64,000 bases of DNA from an uncultured Caulobacter sp. (GTDB taxonomy: Bacteria > Pseudomonadota > Alphaproteobacteria > Caulobacterales > Caulobacteraceae), in NCBI GenBank assembly GCA_913776195.1, contig CAJYMH010000006.1, forward strand, positions 1 to 64,000, read 5' to 3'. The translations under genes and the position numbers were made by a program. Each line of letters begins with the position of its first letter. The stretch's first letter is position 1. The notes under the pieces were generated by a model. That model was not told where the DNA came from. It did no database searches and saw nothing but the letters and a program-made list of their open reading frames with translations. Shown piece after piece: positions 46,081 through 53,876 of the stretch.

Positions 46081-47742
46081 ATGGCGGAAGCCCTGATCCT
46101 GGCCGGACTGACCGATCTGCTTCGCGAGGCTGCGGAGGGGGCGAAAGCCTTCGTTCTCGCCGCCAAGCCGACGGTGAAGGCGCGCATCAGCATCGACGGC
46201 AAGATCGACCGCGCCCTGGCCGACGACGAACAGCACGCGGTCCATGGCTTCGGCTGGTACGCCGCCTATGCGGAGCTGATGACCCAGGTGGCCGAGTGGG
46301 CCGCCAATCTCGATGACGAGGGACGCTTCGGCGAGATCGAGGCCCTGCTGGCCCAGCTGCTGTTCGCTGAATACGCCAGCCAGCTGGTCGGCGGCATTCC
46401 CATGAACCAGGGCGAGATCATCCGTCCCTCCGACCTGGGCGTCGGAGACGAGGCGGTGGAGCATCTGTTCGCTCCCGCCCTGACCATCCTGCTGTCGCAG
46501 GGCGGCGGCCAGGGGGTGAAGACCCGCCTCGCCCGTCGGCTGGCGGAGGCGCGCGGTCGCGCCACGCTGGAGAACACGGGCCTCGACGAAACCTTCGAGA
46601 TGATCCGGGATCAGTTCCACGCCTTCGCCCAGGAAAAGGTCGTCCCTTACGCCCATGAATGGCACCTGAAGGACGAGCTAATCCCCCTGGAGCTGCTGGA
46701 GGAGCTGGGCCAGCTCGGCGTCTTCGGCCTGACCATCCCGGAGGAGTACGGCGGCTCAGGCCTCGGCAAGACCGCCATGTGCGTGGTGTCCGAAGAGCTT
46801 TCGCGCGGCTGGATCGGCGTCGGCTCTCTGGGCACCCGGTCAGAGATCGCCGCCGAACTGATCCTCACCGGCGGCACTGAAGAACAGAAGAACGACTGGC
46901 TGCCGGTCATCGCCTCGGCCGAGGTCCTGCCCACCGCCGTCTTCACCGAACCGAACACCGGCTCCGACCTCGGCTCGCTGCGCACCCGCGCCGCGCGTGA
47001 GGGGGGCAAGTACGTGGTCACCGGAAACAAGACCTGGATCACCCACGCGGCCCGGGCCGACGTCATGACCCTGCTGGTCCGCACAGACCCGAACACCACC
47101 GACTATCGCGGCCTGTCCATGCTGCTGGCGCCGAAGATGCGCGGCGACGAGGACGAGGCCTTCCCCACGCCTGGCATGACCGGCGGGGAGATCGGCGTCA
47201 TCGGCTATCGCGGGATGAAGGAATACGAGATCGGCTTCGACGGCTTCACCGTCCCGGCCGAGAACCTGCTGGGCGGGGTCGAGGGCCAGGGCTTCAAGCA
47301 GCTCATGGCCACCTTCGAGAGCGCCCGCATCCAGACCGCCGCCCGCGCCATCGGCGTGGCCCAGTCGGCCATGGAGACGGGCCTGACCTACGCCCTGGAC
47401 CGCAAGCAGTTCGGCAAGGCGATCTTCGAATTCCCGCGCGTCCACAACAAGCTGGCCATGATGGCGGCCGAGATCATGGGCGTGCGGCAGCTGACCTATT
47501 TCGCCGCTCGGCGGAAGGACGATGGAGAGCGCTGCGACCTGGAAGCGGGGATGGCCAAGCTGATCGCCGCCCGCGTCGCCTGGGCCGCCGCCGACAACGC
47601 GCTGCAGATTCATGGCGGCAACGGCTTTGCGATGGAATACGCCGCCAGCCGCCTTCTGGCCGACGCGCGCATCCTGAACATTTTCGAGGGGGCGGGAGAA
47701 ATCCAGGCCCAGGTCATCGCCCGGCGGCTTCTGGAGGACTAA
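46081..47742 (+). CDS. Long acyl-CoA dehydrogenase, probable (2S)-methylsuccinyl-CoA dehydrogenase
   Basis: The 553-residue protein is an FAD acyl-CoA dehydrogenase with an extra N-terminal domain of about 160 residues before the usual core. The core shows LGVFGLTIPEEYGGSGLG, FTEPNTGSDLGSLRT, GNKTWITHAARADVM, ALDRKQFGKAIFEFPRVHNKLAMMAAE and NIFEGAGEIQAQVIARRLLED with the Glu of the catalytic region. Length and N-terminal extension resemble Mcd of the ethylmalonyl-CoA pathway. The cobalamin adenosyltransferase, etfBA and PHB genes nearby support this, but the substrate is inference. It has a GGGGAGAG ribosome binding site and overlaps the convergent TetR gene by 4 bases. Confidence 0.8.
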   Translation: MAEALILAGLTDLLREAAEGAKAFVLAAKPTVKARISIDGKIDRALADDEQHAVHGFGWYAAYAELMTQVAEWAANLDDEGRFGEIEALLAQLLFAEYASQLVGGIPMNQGEIIRPSDLGVGDEAVEHLFAPALTILLSQGGGQGVKTRLARRLAEARGRATLENTGLDETFEMIRDQFHAFAQEKVVPYAHEWHLKDELIPLELLEELGQLGVFGLTIPEEYGGSGLGKTAMCVVSEELSRGWIGVGSLGTRSEIAAELILTGGTEEQKNDWLPVIASAEVLPTAVFTEPNTGSDLGSLRTRAAREGGKYVVTGNKTWITHAARADVMTLLVRTDPNTTDYRGLSMLLAPKMRGDEDEAFPTPGMTGGEIGVIGYRGMKEYEIGFDGFTVPAENLLGGVEGQGFKQLMATFESARIQTAARAIGVAQSAMETGLTYALDRKQFGKAIFEFPRVHNKLAMMAAEIMGVRQLTYFAARRKDDGERCDLEAGMAKLIAARVAWAAADNALQIHGGNGFAMEYAASRLLADARILNIFEGAGEIQAQVIARRLLED

Positions 47743-48359
47743 TTTGTCCGGGCGGCGAAGCCCTTGGCGATCATGTCGACCTGCCGGGTGAAGAGACCCA
47801 TGATCTCTTCTTCACCCGCGCCATGGGCCACCATGCGGAAGTTCCAGGCATAGGCCCCCGCCACAGTGTCGACCACCAGGTCCACATCGGTGTCAGGCGC
47901 CACGTCGCCGCGCTCGATGCCGTCCAGGATGACCTGGCGCATATGGCCCAGAAGACGCTGATTATGTCCGAACGGGCGCGCGCCGGGCGACGGGTACGGG
48001 TCGAAGGCGAGGCCGATATGGGCCAACATCACCTTCGGCCGCTGGGAGTCGAAGCTGAAGATCACCCGCATGACCTCCACCAGCCGTTCGGAGGTGGAGC
48101 CTTCGAACTCGACGAGGCGGCGCTCAAGCTCCTGATAGAGCCCCTCTTCCGCCCAGTCATAGACCACGTGCTGAAGCACTTCGGCCTTCGAGGCGAATGT
48201 GGTGAAGACGCCACCGATCGACACGCCCGCCCTTTCGGCGATGACGCGGATGGTGGCGTCTTCATACCCGATCTCCGCGAAAAGCTCGCGGGCGGCGTTC
48301 AGAACCTTCTGGCGGGTGGCCAGCTTCTGCGCCTTACGGATGCCCAAGGGCTGGTCCAT
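47739..48359 (-). CDS. TetR family transcriptional regulator (A)
   Basis: The 206-residue product has an N-terminal TetR HTH (TRQKVLNAARELFAEIGYEDATIRVIAERAGVSIGGVFTTFASKAEVL) and an all-helical ligand domain. It lies 5 bases downstream of a second TetR gene on the same strand and overlaps the end of the acyl-CoA dehydrogenase by 4 bases. An acyl-CoA or related effector is plausible from context only. The start at 48359 fits the family; the longer frame overlaps the other TetR gene. Confidence 0.88.
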   Translation of the reverse strand: MDQPLGIRKAQKLATRQKVLNAARELFAEIGYEDATIRVIAERAGVSIGGVFTTFASKAEVLQHVVYDWAEEGLYQELERRLVEFEGSTSERLVEVMRVIFSFDSQRPKVMLAHIGLAFDPYPSPGARPFGHNQRLLGHMRQVILDGIERGDVAPDTDVDLVVDTVAGAYAWNFRMVAHGAGEEEIMGLFTRQVDMIAKGFAARTN

Positions 48360-48364
48360 CGGCC

Positions 48365-49015
48365 TTAGGGGCGGGCGCCCTTCAGCAGCATGGACAGCTG
48401 CGAGGACAGACGGGCGGTCAGTTGCTCGTGACCCAGCTCGTCGAAGACGGCGCGGCGATAGTTGACCAGATAGAGGTCCCACACCGTCTCGAGCAGCAGC
48501 TGCAGATCGACGGTCTTGGCGATTTCGCCATCGGCCACGCCGCGCTTCAGCGCCGCTTCCACCAGACCGAGCAGCGGCTTGAGGGCCGCACGGTGCTCGT
48601 TCTCGTTGCTGGCGTCGCGGGTCCACGACGCGGAGATCACGGCCTGCACCATCGGCAGTTGCTTCAGATAGAGGCTGTAGCCCGCGCCGAACATTTCCAG
48701 CAGCGCGTGCTCAACGCCCGAGGCGTTGGCGGCGGCGGCCGACATCTGCTCGTGCAGCAGCTCCAGGTCGCCCTTGATGATGGCGTCGAACAGCTCGCTC
48801 TTGTCCGCGAAGTTCGCGAACACGGCGCCGGTCGACATGCCGGCGGCCTGGGCGATGTCACGGATGGTGGCGCCTTCGTAGCCACGCTGGATGAACAGCG
48901 TGCGGGCGGCCTCTAGAACCTTTTCACGGGTACGCTGCTTGGCGATCGTACGGCGGTTGACCTTGACCGAAGGCGCTTCGGACTCAGCCTCGATGGTGAG
49001 GGGTTCGTAGCTCAT
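48365..49015 (-). CDS. TetR family transcriptional regulator (B)
   Basis: The 216-residue product has about 25 residues before a TetR HTH (TREKVLEAARTLFIQRGYEGATIRDIAQAAGMSTGAVFANFADKSELFDAII). The HTH is similar to regulator A, so the two may come from duplication or act as heterologous pairs on related sites. It is the first gene of the two-gene TetR unit. The 217-base region upstream holds a concentric 32-bp dyad that is a candidate operator. Confidence 0.9.
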   Translation of the reverse strand: MSYEPLTIEAESEAPSVKVNRRTIAKQRTREKVLEAARTLFIQRGYEGATIRDIAQAAGMSTGAVFANFADKSELFDAIIKGDLELLHEQMSAAAANASGVEHALLEMFGAGYSLYLKQLPMVQAVISASWTRDASNENEHRAALKPLLGLVEAALKRGVADGEIAKTVDLQLLLETVWDLYLVNYRRAVFDELGHEQLTARLSSQLSMLLKGARP

Positions 49016-49151
49016 GAGGTGAATGCGACCGCGAACCGAGTCGCGTCCTTATGACGGTTCATATCTCTGCTTTTATCCTTGGCGGCCGGTTAGATCCGAC
49101 CCGTTCAGCCCCACAGCCAAGCCAGGAACTAACACCTAACAGCAATTTTTG

Positions 49152-49183
49152 CAAATTTCGCTGAACATGTTCTGTGAAATTTG
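49152..49183. promoter_or_regulatory. 32-bp concentric dyad between TetR B and the HIG1 gene
   Basis: Outer arms CAAATTTC (49152-49159) and GAAATTTG (49176-49183) and the inner palindrome GAACATGTTC (49163-49172) share one centre at 49167.5; 14 of 16 base pairs are symmetrical. The element is AT-rich in a GC-rich region and lies 49 bases before the HIG1 start and 136 bases from the TetR B start. It is a good candidate operator for one of the two TetR proteins. Confidence 0.6.
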
Positions 49184-49232
49184 AGGGCGCGAGATCATGG
49201 CGCGCCAGGGGCCGTCGCATTAGCATGACGCA

Positions 49233-49430
49233 ATGGACACGCTTTTCCTCATCCTCGTTCCGATCGCCTTGTTGGCGGTGCTCGGCGTGCTGGGCATCGG
49301 CCTCTACACCCTCGCCCGCGGCGGGGCTGGTTCGTCGGTCAGATCCAACAAGCTGATGCAGCTTCGGGTCGTCCTGCAGGCGGTGGCCATACTGGTCGTG
49401 CTGGCGGCGGTCTGGATCAAGAGCCGCTAG
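49233..49430 (+). CDS. HIG1 domain / twin transmembrane protein
   Basis: The 65-residue product has two membrane helices (FLILVPIALLAVLGVLGIGLYTLA and VVLQAVAILVVLAAVWI) joined by a short loop with the SNKLMQLRVVLQ pattern of HIG1 domain proteins. The mitochondrial relatives modulate respiratory complexes; bacterial function is not known. The gene is 2 bases upstream of the cobalamin adenosyltransferase gene, a typical alphaproteobacterial order leading to etfBA. Confidence 0.85.
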   Translation: MDTLFLILVPIALLAVLGVLGIGLYTLARGGAGSSVRSNKLMQLRVVLQAVAILVVLAAVWIKSR

Positions 49431-49432
49431 GC

Positions 49433-50011
49433 GTGGTCACCCTCAACCGCATCTACACTCGCACCGGCGACAAGGGCATGACCCGCCTGTCCACCGGCGC
49501 GCCCGTCAGCAAGGCCTCCCGGCGGGTGGAGACCTATGGCGCGGTGGACGAGACCAACGCCTGCCTGGGCGTCGTGCGCCTGCATACCGCTGACGACGCG
49601 GTGCTCGACCCGATCCTCGGCCGCATCCAGAACGAACTGTTCGACCTGGGCGCCGACCTCGCCACCCCGGAACAGCACGGCAAGCCGGACTGGGAGCCTC
49701 TGCGCATCCTGGACAGCCAGGTCGCGCGGCTGGAAAGCGAGATCGACGAACTGAACGCGGCGCTGTCGCCGCTGAATTCTTTCGTCCTGCCGGGCGGTTC
49801 GGCGGCGGCGGCCTACCTGCATCAGGCCCGCACGGTCTGCCGGCGGGCGGAACGCCTGTGCGTCGCCCTTATGGCCGAGCCGGGCGAGATCGTCGGCGAG
49901 GCGGCCCTAAAATACCTGAACCGCCTGTCGGATTTGCTGTTCGTCGCCTCGCGGCACGCCAATGACGGCGGCGCGGGCGATATTCTCTGGAAACCGGGCG
50001 CGACCCGCTAG
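49433..50011 (+). CDS. PduO-type ATP:cob(I)alamin adenosyltransferase
   Basis: This enzyme makes adenosylcobalamin from cob(I)alamin and ATP. The 192-residue product has RIYTRTGDKGMTRLSTG (ATP-binding N-terminus), RVETYGAVDETNACLGVVR, FVLPGGSAAAAYLHQARTVCRRAERLCVAL and YLNRLSDLLFVASRHAN, the PduO/MMAB signatures. The start is GTG at 49433. Its product would serve methylmalonyl- or ethylmalonyl-CoA mutase, in line with the acyl-CoA genes around it. Confidence 0.94.
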   Translation: MVTLNRIYTRTGDKGMTRLSTGAPVSKASRRVETYGAVDETNACLGVVRLHTADDAVLDPILGRIQNELFDLGADLATPEQHGKPDWEPLRILDSQVARLESEIDELNAALSPLNSFVLPGGSAAAAYLHQARTVCRRAERLCVALMAEPGEIVGEAALKYLNRLSDLLFVASRHANDGGAGDILWKPGATR

Positions 50012-50015
50012 GCGC

Positions 50016-50318
50016 TTATTTCTTGGGCAGCGTCGCCGGAGCCGGCTCGGCGGCCGGCGCGTCCGGGATCGACTGCGGCGCGACCCGCTCGGTCGTGTTC
50101 GGATCTTCCGCTTGGAACGGCTTATTCGGCCGGCCCGTGATCATGTACAGCGGCACCGGCACGGCGCAGGTGCGGGTCCGCGGATCCCACCAGTTGCCCT
50201 TCAGTTCGCAGCGCTTGCCCGGCCACACCCAGAAGACGTGGTAAACCAGCACGGCGGCGCAGCTGACGGCGAAGATCACCAGAAAGATGATTTTCAGGCG
50301 AGTGAGAAACCTGTTCAT
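50016..50318 (-). CDS. Small membrane-anchored protein of unknown function
   Basis: The 100-residue product has one N-terminal membrane helix (IIFLVIFAVSCAAVLVYHVFWVW) and a periplasmic part with WPGKRCELKGNWWDPRTRTCAVPVPLYMITGRP, in which two Cys flank a Trp-rich loop, followed by a Pro/Ala-rich tail. I do not recognise a named family. The start at 50318 is favoured because the upstream frame adds a basic stretch before the helix. It converges with the adenosyltransferase gene, 4 bases apart. Confidence 0.7.
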   Translation of the reverse strand: MNRFLTRLKIIFLVIFAVSCAAVLVYHVFWVWPGKRCELKGNWWDPRTRTCAVPVPLYMITGRPNKPFQAEDPNTTERVAPQSIPDAPAAEPAPATLPKK

Positions 50319-50491
50319 GGCGCTCGCCTTTAGTCGGCCGGGCCGCGCTTTTCTAGGGGCGAAGCGCCGCGGGCGCGGGTCTTTCGCTACAAACCTGACG
50401 TTGACGCTAACGGAAGCTTGCAATGCTGGCCGGAGGCTTTAATTCCGAAAGGAACGAAGGAACGCTTAGTCAGACAAAGAGGCTGAACCCG

Positions 50492-51241
50492 ATGAAGGTG
50501 CTGGTCCCGGTCAAACGGGTGATCGACTACAACGTCAAGGCGCGGGTGAAACCCGACCAGACCGGCGTTGATCTCGCCAACGTGAAGATGTCCATGAACC
50601 CGTTCGACGAGATCGGGGTCGAAGAGGCCGTCCGCCTCAAGGAAAAGGGCGCCGTCGAGGAGATCGTCGTGGTCTCGATCGGCCCGGCGCAGGCTCAGGA
50701 GACGATCCGCACGGCCCTGGCCATGGGCGCCGACCGCGGCATCCTGATCCAGACCGACGCCGATCCGGAGCCGCTGGCCGTCGCCAAGCTGCTGAAGGCG
50801 GTCGTGGGCGAAGAGAACCCGAACTTCATCGTCATGGGCAAGCAGGCCATCGACGGCGACAACAACGCCGTGGGCCAGATGCTGGCCGCCCTGCTGGACT
50901 GGCCGCAAGCCACCTTCGCCTCGAAGGTCGAGCTGTCGGGCCAGTCCGCCAAGGTCACCCGAGAAGTCGATGGCGGCCTGCAGACCCTGGACGTGGACCT
51001 GCCGGCGGTGATCACCGCCGACCTGCGCCTCAATGAGCCGCGCTACGCGTCCTTGCCCAACATCATGAAGGCCAAGAAGAAGCCGATCGACACCAAGTCG
51101 CCCGCCGACTACGGCGTCGATATCGCGCCGCGCCTCAAGGTCCTGAAGGTCACCGAGCCGGCCAAGCGCTCGGCCGGCATCAAGGTCGAGACCGCGTCCG
51201 ACCTCGTCATGAAGCTGAAGAACGAAGCGGGGGTCCTGTAA
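50492..51241 (+). CDS. etfB: Electron transfer flavoprotein subunit beta
   Basis: EtfB with EtfA carries electrons from acyl-CoA dehydrogenases to ETF:ubiquinone oxidoreductase. The 249-residue product starts [20 protein letters not shown] and contains [51 protein letters not shown] and [24 protein letters not shown], all diagnostic. The stop overlaps the etfA start by one base. The 553-residue acyl-CoA dehydrogenase nearby is a likely electron donor. Confidence 0.97.
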   Translation: MKVLVPVKRVIDYNVKARVKPDQTGVDLANVKMSMNPFDEIGVEEAVRLKEKGAVEEIVVVSIGPAQAQETIRTALAMGADRGILIQTDADPEPLAVAKLLKAVVGEENPNFIVMGKQAIDGDNNAVGQMLAALLDWPQATFASKVELSGQSAKVTREVDGGLQTLDVDLPAVITADLRLNEPRYASLPNIMKAKKKPIDTKSPADYGVDIAPRLKVLKVTEPAKRSAGIKVETASDLVMKLKNEAGVL

Positions 51242-52185
51242 TGGCCGTTCTCGTCATCGCCGATCACCACGACGGCCAGGTGCGCGACACCACCCACAAG
51301 ACCGTCACCGCCGCCCAGAGCTTTGGGGGCGACATCGACATCCTCGTCGCCGGCAAGGGCGTGGACGCGGCGGCCAAGGCCGCGGCCGGCATCGCCGGCG
51401 TGCGCAAGGTCCTGACCGCCGACAGCGACGCCCTGGGCCAGGGCCTGGCCGAAGCATTCGAGGCCACCGTCGTTCCGCTGGCCGCCGGCTACGACGCCGT
51501 CCTGATCCCCTCGACCTCGCAGGGCAAGAACATCGCGCCGCGCATCGCCGCCAAGCTCGACGTCTCGCTGATCAGCGACATCGTCGAGGTGGTCGACGCC
51601 AAGACTTTCGTGCGCCCGATCTACGCCGGCAACGCCCTGGAGACGGTCCAGACCAGCGACGCCAAGGTGGTCGCCACCGTCCGCCCCACCGTCTTCAAGG
51701 CGGCGGCGGAGGGTGGCTCGGCCTCGGTGGAGAAGGCGAACGCCGCCGGCGCCCCGGCCCACACCCGCTTCGTCTCCGAAGAGATGGTCAAGTCGGACCG
51801 CCCTGAACTGGGCGCCGCCAAGATCGTCGTCTCCGGCGGCCGCGCCATGGGCTCGGCCGAGGAGTTCCAGCGCGTGATCGAGCCCCTGGCCGATCTGCTG
51901 GGCGCCGCCGTCGGCGCTTCGCGCGCCGCCGTGGACGCCGGCTATGCGCCGAACGACTACCAGGTCGGCCAGACCGGCAAGGTCGTCGCGCCGTCGCTGT
52001 ACATCGCCGTCGGCATCTCGGGCGCCATCCAGCACCTGGCCGGCATGAAGGACTCCAAGGTCATCGTCGCCATCAACAAGGACGCCGACGCCCCGATCTT
52101 CCAGGTCGCCGACTACGGCCTGGTGGCGGACTACAAGACCGCCGTCCCCGAACTGACCGAGGCTCTCAAGGCCGCCGGCAAGTAA
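51241..52185 (+). CDS. etfA: Electron transfer flavoprotein subunit alpha
   Basis: EtfA holds most of the FAD site of the heterodimer. The 314-residue product has the N-terminal [26 protein letters not shown] and the C-terminal FAD domain [57 protein letters not shown] and [20 protein letters not shown]. It is followed by a strong intrinsic terminator, so 3-hydroxybutyryl-CoA dehydrogenase, often next in this order, is not in the same transcript here. Confidence 0.97.
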   Translation: MAVLVIADHHDGQVRDTTHKTVTAAQSFGGDIDILVAGKGVDAAAKAAAGIAGVRKVLTADSDALGQGLAEAFEATVVPLAAGYDAVLIPSTSQGKNIAPRIAAKLDVSLISDIVEVVDAKTFVRPIYAGNALETVQTSDAKVVATVRPTVFKAAAEGGSASVEKANAAGAPAHTRFVSEEMVKSDRPELGAAKIVVSGGRAMGSAEEFQRVIEPLADLLGAAVGASRAAVDAGYAPNDYQVGQTGKVVAPSLYIAVGISGAIQHLAGMKDSKVIVAINKDADAPIFQVADYGLVADYKTAVPELTEALKAAGK

Positions 52186-52210
52186 GACCCCTCCCCAGCG
52201 GAGACGAACA

Positions 52211-52239
52211 GGCCCGGAAGGCGACTTCCGGGCCTTTTT
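52211..52239 (+). terminator. Intrinsic terminator of etfBA
   Basis: A perfect 10-bp GC-rich stem (52211-52220 with 52225-52234) with a GCGA loop is followed by TTTTT, 25 bases after the etfA stop. It is a textbook rho-independent terminator. Confidence 0.92.
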
Positions 52240-52293
52240 GCATGGCCGCGCGGCTTGCTTGCCGACTCGCGCGAACACCCGCACAAATCGTTA

Positions 52294-52842
52294 ATGGCCC
52301 TTAACCCGCTTAACAGCGCGTCCTTCCTTCGCTCTCCCGCCGCGCGGCCGGACGGAGACGCGGCGGCGCGCGGCCAAGGCCCCTCCAGCACCCCCGCCGC
52401 GCCGGAACCCGCCGCCCGCGCGCCCCTGCCATCGCAGACCGCCACGCCCGAGCAGCTGGCCCGCCAGCAGCAGCGCGGCCTCGCCGCCGCCAAGGCCATC
52501 GATGAAAGCGCCCCGGTCGAGACCCTCTACGCCTCGGTCCGCGCCGGGGCCGACGTGATCGCCGAGATCGCCAACAGCGGCGCCGTCACCTCCCGCGGCT
52601 CGGCCCTGTCCCTGGGCGGCCCGGACGAAAGCGGCCTGCTCGGCCCCGAACTCGCCGCCCACCGCGCGCAGAAGATCGCCGACGCCTATGGCGCCAAGGT
52701 GGAGATGGCCGCCACCGCCCAGACCCAGGAACAGTACGAGGACGAGGTCACCGCCCGCGCCCTCGCCCCCCGCCGCGAAGTCGGCGCCTACGCCAAGACC
52801 TACCAGGGCGAAGCTCCCGCTTGGTGGAAGAAGGACGTCTAG
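52294..52842 (+). CDS. Hypothetical Ala/Pro-rich protein
   Basis: The product (182 residues from the ATG at 52294, 195 if the TTG/ATG-type start at 52255 is used) has a disordered Pro/Ala-rich N-terminus, then helical segments ([44 protein letters not shown] and [37 protein letters not shown]) and an aromatic end ([17 protein letters not shown]). There is no signal peptide or membrane helix and I recognise no family. The start lacks a clear ribosome binding site. Confidence 0.55.
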   Translation: MALNPLNSASFLRSPAARPDGDAAARGQGPSSTPAAPEPAARAPLPSQTATPEQLARQQQRGLAAAKAIDESAPVETLYASVRAGADVIAEIANSGAVTSRGSALSLGGPDESGLLGPELAAHRAQKIADAYGAKVEMAATAQTQEQYEDEVTARALAPRREVGAYAKTYQGEAPAWWKKDV

Positions 52843-52990
52843 GGCGGGAAGCCTTTCGTCTCGCCTCCCCGGCCGCCGTGGCGAGGGTCCCTGTATCCGC
52901 ATCTACGCAGCCGGACGGCTGGCATCGCGCCAGCGGACAGAGGGGCCCTAGGCACAAGGCCTGCGGAAGCAGAGCTTGGTGAAGCCCCCC

Positions 52991-53021
52991 AAAGCAAAAG
53001 GCCCGGAGCTGCCTCCGGGCC
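52991..53021 (-). terminator. Intrinsic terminator of the 43-residue peptide gene
   Basis: A 9-bp stem (53000-53008 with 53013-53021) and 4-base loop are followed on the minus strand by TTTTGCTTT. It begins 14 bases after the stop of the small gene at 53036-53167, which supports that gene as a separate short transcript. Confidence 0.75.
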
Positions 53022-53035
53022 TTCATTCGCGAAGC

Positions 53036-53167
53036 TCAGCGCGGGCTTTCAAGGACCAGCCCTTCGGTCCAGCGCAGCTCGTCCTTGTGGACGGGATCGG
53101 GCAGGACGCCATGGGCGCTGAGAGTCAGGACGAGCGTGCTCACGCCCGCGATCAGCAGGATCTTCAT
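53036..53167 (-). CDS. Small secreted peptide, 43 residues
   Basis: The frame encodes a signal-like N-terminus MKILLIAGVSTLVLTLSAHG followed by a charged tail VLPDPVHKDELRWTEGLVLESPR. An AAAGGTGATGG sequence lies at ribosome-binding distance and an intrinsic terminator follows the stop, so this small gene looks like a self-contained unit. Cleavage after Ala18 or Gly20 would leave about 24 residues. I know no homologous family. Confidence 0.6.
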   Translation of the reverse strand: MKILLIAGVSTLVLTLSAHGVLPDPVHKDELRWTEGLVLESPR

Positions 53168-53303
53168 CACACCATCACCTTTGGAAAAGATCAGAGTTTC
53201 AGCGGCGCGCCGTGACCCGAACATGCCCCCGGACCGGGTTCGCTGACCAACGATAGGTTTTCGATGGAGTTGTGAGCCGAGCTAACAAGCCGCCCGCGGC
53301 CGC

Positions 53304-53816
53304 CTAGCCCTCGCCGAGCTTCTGCTTCACCCGGTCGTACAGGGACAGCCGCTGCACCGCCCGGTCCAGGCGATCCAGCGCCCCGACTGCATCCTCCGCT
53401 TCCTCGTTAAGCGCTATGGCCGTTTCCGACAGGGCCCGCCACAGCGGCTCCAGCCGCTGCGCCGTCGCCCGCCCCTCCGGGCTCAGGCTCAGGCGACGCA
53501 GGCGCGGGTTCGACCTGTCGCCCTCCCAGTTGACCAGCCCCGCCTTGGCCAGGGCGTTGCGCACCTGGCTGACGGTGGCGTGGCTGACGCCCAGCTGCGC
53601 GGCCAGCTCGCCTACCGACATCGCGCCCTGCAGATTGAGCAGATTGACCACCCCGAACCACCGCTGCTCGAAGGCTGTCCCCGTCTCCGCGTAGAGCCGG
53701 TTGGCGTCCCGGTCGATCCGCTCCGACAGCCGCCGCAAACGCGCGCCGATGGCCGCCCCACCCGCGCGGGTGGTGTAGCCGTCGGTCTCCTCGGGGGCGG
53801 GATCGGCGTCGGACAT
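53304..53816 (-). CDS. MarR family transcriptional regulator
   Basis: The 170-residue product has a winged HTH of the MarR type: NLLNLQGAMSVGELAAQLGVSHATVSQVRNALAKAGLVNWEGDRSNPRLRRLSLSPEGRATAQRLEPLWRAL. It is divergent from the serine hydrolase gene, 60 bases away, with a perfect 12-bp palindrome in between. It probably represses itself and the hydrolase. Confidence 0.87.
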   Translation of the reverse strand: MSDADPAPEETDGYTTRAGGAAIGARLRRLSERIDRDANRLYAETGTAFEQRWFGVVNLLNLQGAMSVGELAAQLGVSHATVSQVRNALAKAGLVNWEGDRSNPRLRRLSLSPEGRATAQRLEPLWRALSETAIALNEEAEDAVGALDRLDRAVQRLSLYDRVKQKLGEG

Positions 53817-53827
53817 TGACTCTCGTC

Positions 53828-53839
53828 GTAACTAGTTAC
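53828..53839. promoter_or_regulatory. Candidate MarR operator
   Basis: GTAACTAGTTAC is a perfect 12-bp palindrome, AT-rich against the local composition, in the 60-base divergent region between the MarR gene and the serine hydrolase gene. Size and symmetry fit a MarR dimer site. Confidence 0.6.
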
Positions 53840-53876
53840 AAAGGGGCGATCTAAAGCTTAGGGTGGAGGCCCGCCG

